Assembly (NCBI GenBank): GCA_003612335.1
Contig: RAYO01000023.1
Location: 1-64,000, forward strand
DNA from: a bacterium 1xD42-67
GTDB taxonomy: Bacteria > Bacillota > Clostridia > Oscillospirales > Oscillospiraceae
Direction: 5' to 3'
DNA: 64,000 bases
Position numbers and translations under genes: made by a program. The notes below the pieces were generated by a model, which was not told the DNA's origin, ran no database searches, and worked only from the letters and a program-made list of their open reading frames with translations. Below are positions 63,008 through 64,000 of the stretch, piece by piece (positions within the stretch are counted from its first letter, which is position 1; each line of letters begins with the position of its first letter).

Positions 63008-63036
63008 TTGGCAGACAGTTGGCGCAGTGTTACACT
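63008..63036 (+). promoter_or_regulatory. candidate promoter of the excisionase-like gene, overlapped by a palindrome
   Basis: TTGGCA and TACACT spaced by 17 bases. The -10 lies within the palindrome GCAGTGTTACACTGC (63024-63038). Confidence 0.4.
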
Positions 63037-63038
63037 GC
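63024..63038. promoter_or_regulatory. palindromic operator-like site
   Basis: Perfect 7+1+7 palindrome GCAGTGT-T-ACACTGC between the divergent cas3 and excisionase-like genes. A related CAGTCTACACTG lies at 63075-63086 over the cas3 -10. Confidence 0.5.
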
Positions 63039-63075
63039 ACATAAGAAAGACATATCATAAATATCTGTTTTATCC

Positions 63076-63104
63076 AGTCTACACTGTGTGAATCAGAAAG
63101 TCAA
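63076..63104 (-). promoter_or_regulatory. promoter of cas3
   Basis: TTGACT (63099-63104) and TAGACT (63076-63081) on the minus strand, spacer 17 bases, leaving a leader of about 200 bases before the GTG. The -10 sits in a CAGT/ACTG inverted repeat. Confidence 0.55.
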
Positions 63105-63127
63105 GCAAAGCTTGGAGGAGGATCAAA

Positions 63128-63262
63128 ATGAAAGGGCCGGTCTGCAAGACCTATACGGAGCTGCCACTGTTCCTTAACGCAGATGGAGCGGCAAAGGTCT
63201 TGGGCATCGCATCATCCAGCAGCGCGAAGAAGATGGGGGATCTCATGGCGCAGGTCATATAG
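63128..63262 (+). pseudogene. truncated excisionase-like helix-turn-helix protein
   Basis: 44-codon ORF behind a strong GGAGGAGG site. YTELPLFLNADGAAKVLGIA is the start of the HTH_17/excisionase-type fold common in conjugative and integrative elements of gut Firmicutes, where LNAD-VAKVLGIS is followed by a recognition helix and a wing. Here the frame runs AKKMGDLMAQVI and stops, so recognition helix and wing are altered or lost. It looks like a decayed remnant of a mobile element beside the CRISPR locus, or a very short DNA-binding peptide. A hairpin terminator follows. Confidence 0.5.
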
Positions 63263-63283
63263 AGACAGAAAAAGCAGAAAAAA

Positions 63284-63315
63284 GCCAGGCAGGAAAGCGA
63301 GATCTCCTGTCTGGC
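63284..63315 (+). terminator. terminator after the excisionase-like remnant
   Basis: Stem GCCAGGCAGGA/TCCTGTCTGGC with a 10-base loop and a GTTCTCT tail. Confidence 0.6.
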
Positions 63316-63386
63316 GTTCTCTGTCCCTCCCCAAACATTTCGATGTGTGGGGCACGGCAGGGCCAGTGGCGGTACGCTTCTCTTCG

Positions 63387-64000
63387 TTACGCAGTCTGTG
63401 CTGACAAGGCTCGGAAGACGGCCCGGTTGTGTTCTACCGCCGGAGAGTCCGGCTTGAAGGAGGCGGCCAGCTCGTTGAAGGCCTCCGCCCTTTGGGGATC
63501 GCCCAGGCGGCTGTAGCAGACGCACAGCTGGATGCAGGGCAGGTAGCCGTAGCAGTCGGGGGAGACGAAGCTGCCCCGGCGGTCATCCCGGGCGCAGGTC
63601 AGGGCCAGGGTGTACCAGTAGGCGGCCTGCCTGTGCTGCTCCTTCTGGAAGAACCAGCGGCCGATCTCACAGCAGACCTCCGCCCGGGGCCAGTCATAGG
63701 TGAAGGTGCGCAGCAGCGCCTCCAATCCCGCCTTTTCATCGCCCAGTTCTCTATAACAGTAGGCGCAGTGACAGCAGGCGTCGATGTTGTTCTCCACCCA
63801 GCCCCGGCCCTCCTCCAAAAACGCCGCAAAGACGGCCAGGGCCTCCTCCCAGCGTTCGTGATAATAGAGCTCCCGGCCGTAGTAGAACTGCTGGCGGGGC
63901 TCCAGCTCCTGCCCCGCAGCCAGCTGGCCCTCATAGATCCGCAGGTTCCGGTCCGGGTCGGAGGGGCGGGTCTTTTTGTGGGTGACAGCGAAGTCCCCGT
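63387..64000 (-). CDS. TPR-containing glycosyltransferase, C-terminal part (cut by window edge)
   Basis: The minus-strand frame is open at the right edge, giving about 204 C-terminal residues. It reads THKKTRPSDPDRNLRIYEGQ, then FYYGRELYYHERWEEALAVF and TPR-like helix pairs, with CCEIGRWFFQKEQHRQAAYWYTLAL and a closing GYLPCIQLCVCYSRLGDPQRAEAFNELA. This is the C-terminal TPR region of family-2 glycosyltransferases often found near CRISPR or surface-polysaccharide loci in Clostridia; the catalytic domain lies outside the window. The shorter frame from an internal ATG at 63818 is not the real start. Confidence 0.8.
   Translation of the reverse strand, partial: GDFAVTHKKTRPSDPDRNLRIYEGQLAAGQELEPRQQFYYGRELYYHERWEEALAVFAAFLEEGRGWVENNIDACCHCAYCYRELGDEKAGLEALLRTFTYDWPRAEVCCEIGRWFFQKEQHRQAAYWYTLALTCARDDRRGSFVSPDCYGYLPCIQLCVCYSRLGDPQRAEAFNELAASFKPDSPAVEHNRAVFRALSAQTA

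Overview
The window is GC-rich (roughly 60-65% by eye) with Gram-positive signals: strong AGGAGG-type ribosome sites, lipoprotein boxes, an S-layer-homology protein, many ATGA/GTGA overlaps, a type III glutamine synthetase and an ANTAR regulator. Together with an Amadori-sugar (fructoselysine-like) operon and a sulfatase locus this points to an anaerobic gut Clostridia member of the high-GC Oscillospiraceae type (Intestinimonas / Flavonifractor / Lawsonibacter-like). The genus is an inference; no 16S rRNA or tRNA gene was seen.

Left part (1-6460): a truncated secreted acidic low-complexity protein behind two tandem c-di-GMP-I riboswitches; hairpin-rich intergenic DNA; a QueT-type S component; a membrane-anchored GH25 muramidase; a BtpA-FGGY kinase pair divergent from a GntR/UTRA repressor. 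6500-16960: a long plus-strand operon with a YfcC-type permease, two FrlC-like epimerases, an FrlB-like deglycase, two PfkB kinases, two amidohydrolases, an SGNH hydrolase, YjbQ and a HAD phosphatase. A 28-bp composite operator is shared by its promoter and the promoter of the divergent BtpA-kinase pair, so both belong to one regulon, probably under the GntR protein between them.

16960-24100 (minus strand): a TctCBA transporter, a sulfatase without signal peptide, a GntR/LacI-type regulator and an anaerobic sulfatase-maturating enzyme, read here as uptake and cytosolic desulfation of a small sulfated compound. 24100-25120: a small orphan immunity-like cluster. 25200-33470: a two-component system, a HlyD/MacB-type exporter and an S-layer-homology protein. 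33500-40760: a nucleotide-signalling operon (CHASE2 cyclase, metallo-beta-lactamase hydrolase, GAF-HD-GYP) followed by a solute-binding lipoprotein paired with a chemoreceptor.

40850-50630: a glutamine hub. On the minus strand glnN is followed by asnB, guaA, purC and pyrG; glnN has a consensus promoter and a leader terminator whose G-U pairs form only in the glnN transcript. Divergently there is a glutamine synthetase I gene followed by an ANTAR-domain regulator.

50690-62870: a complete type I-C CRISPR-Cas system (cas3, cas5, cas8c, cas7, cas4, cas1, cas2) with about 60 repeats. The trailer end carries mutated tandem copies of one spacer, and an AT-rich stretch with its own promoter and an 82-codon ORF separates cas3 from cas5. 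The right edge has a truncated excisionase-like HTH gene and the C-terminal part of a TPR glycosyltransferase.
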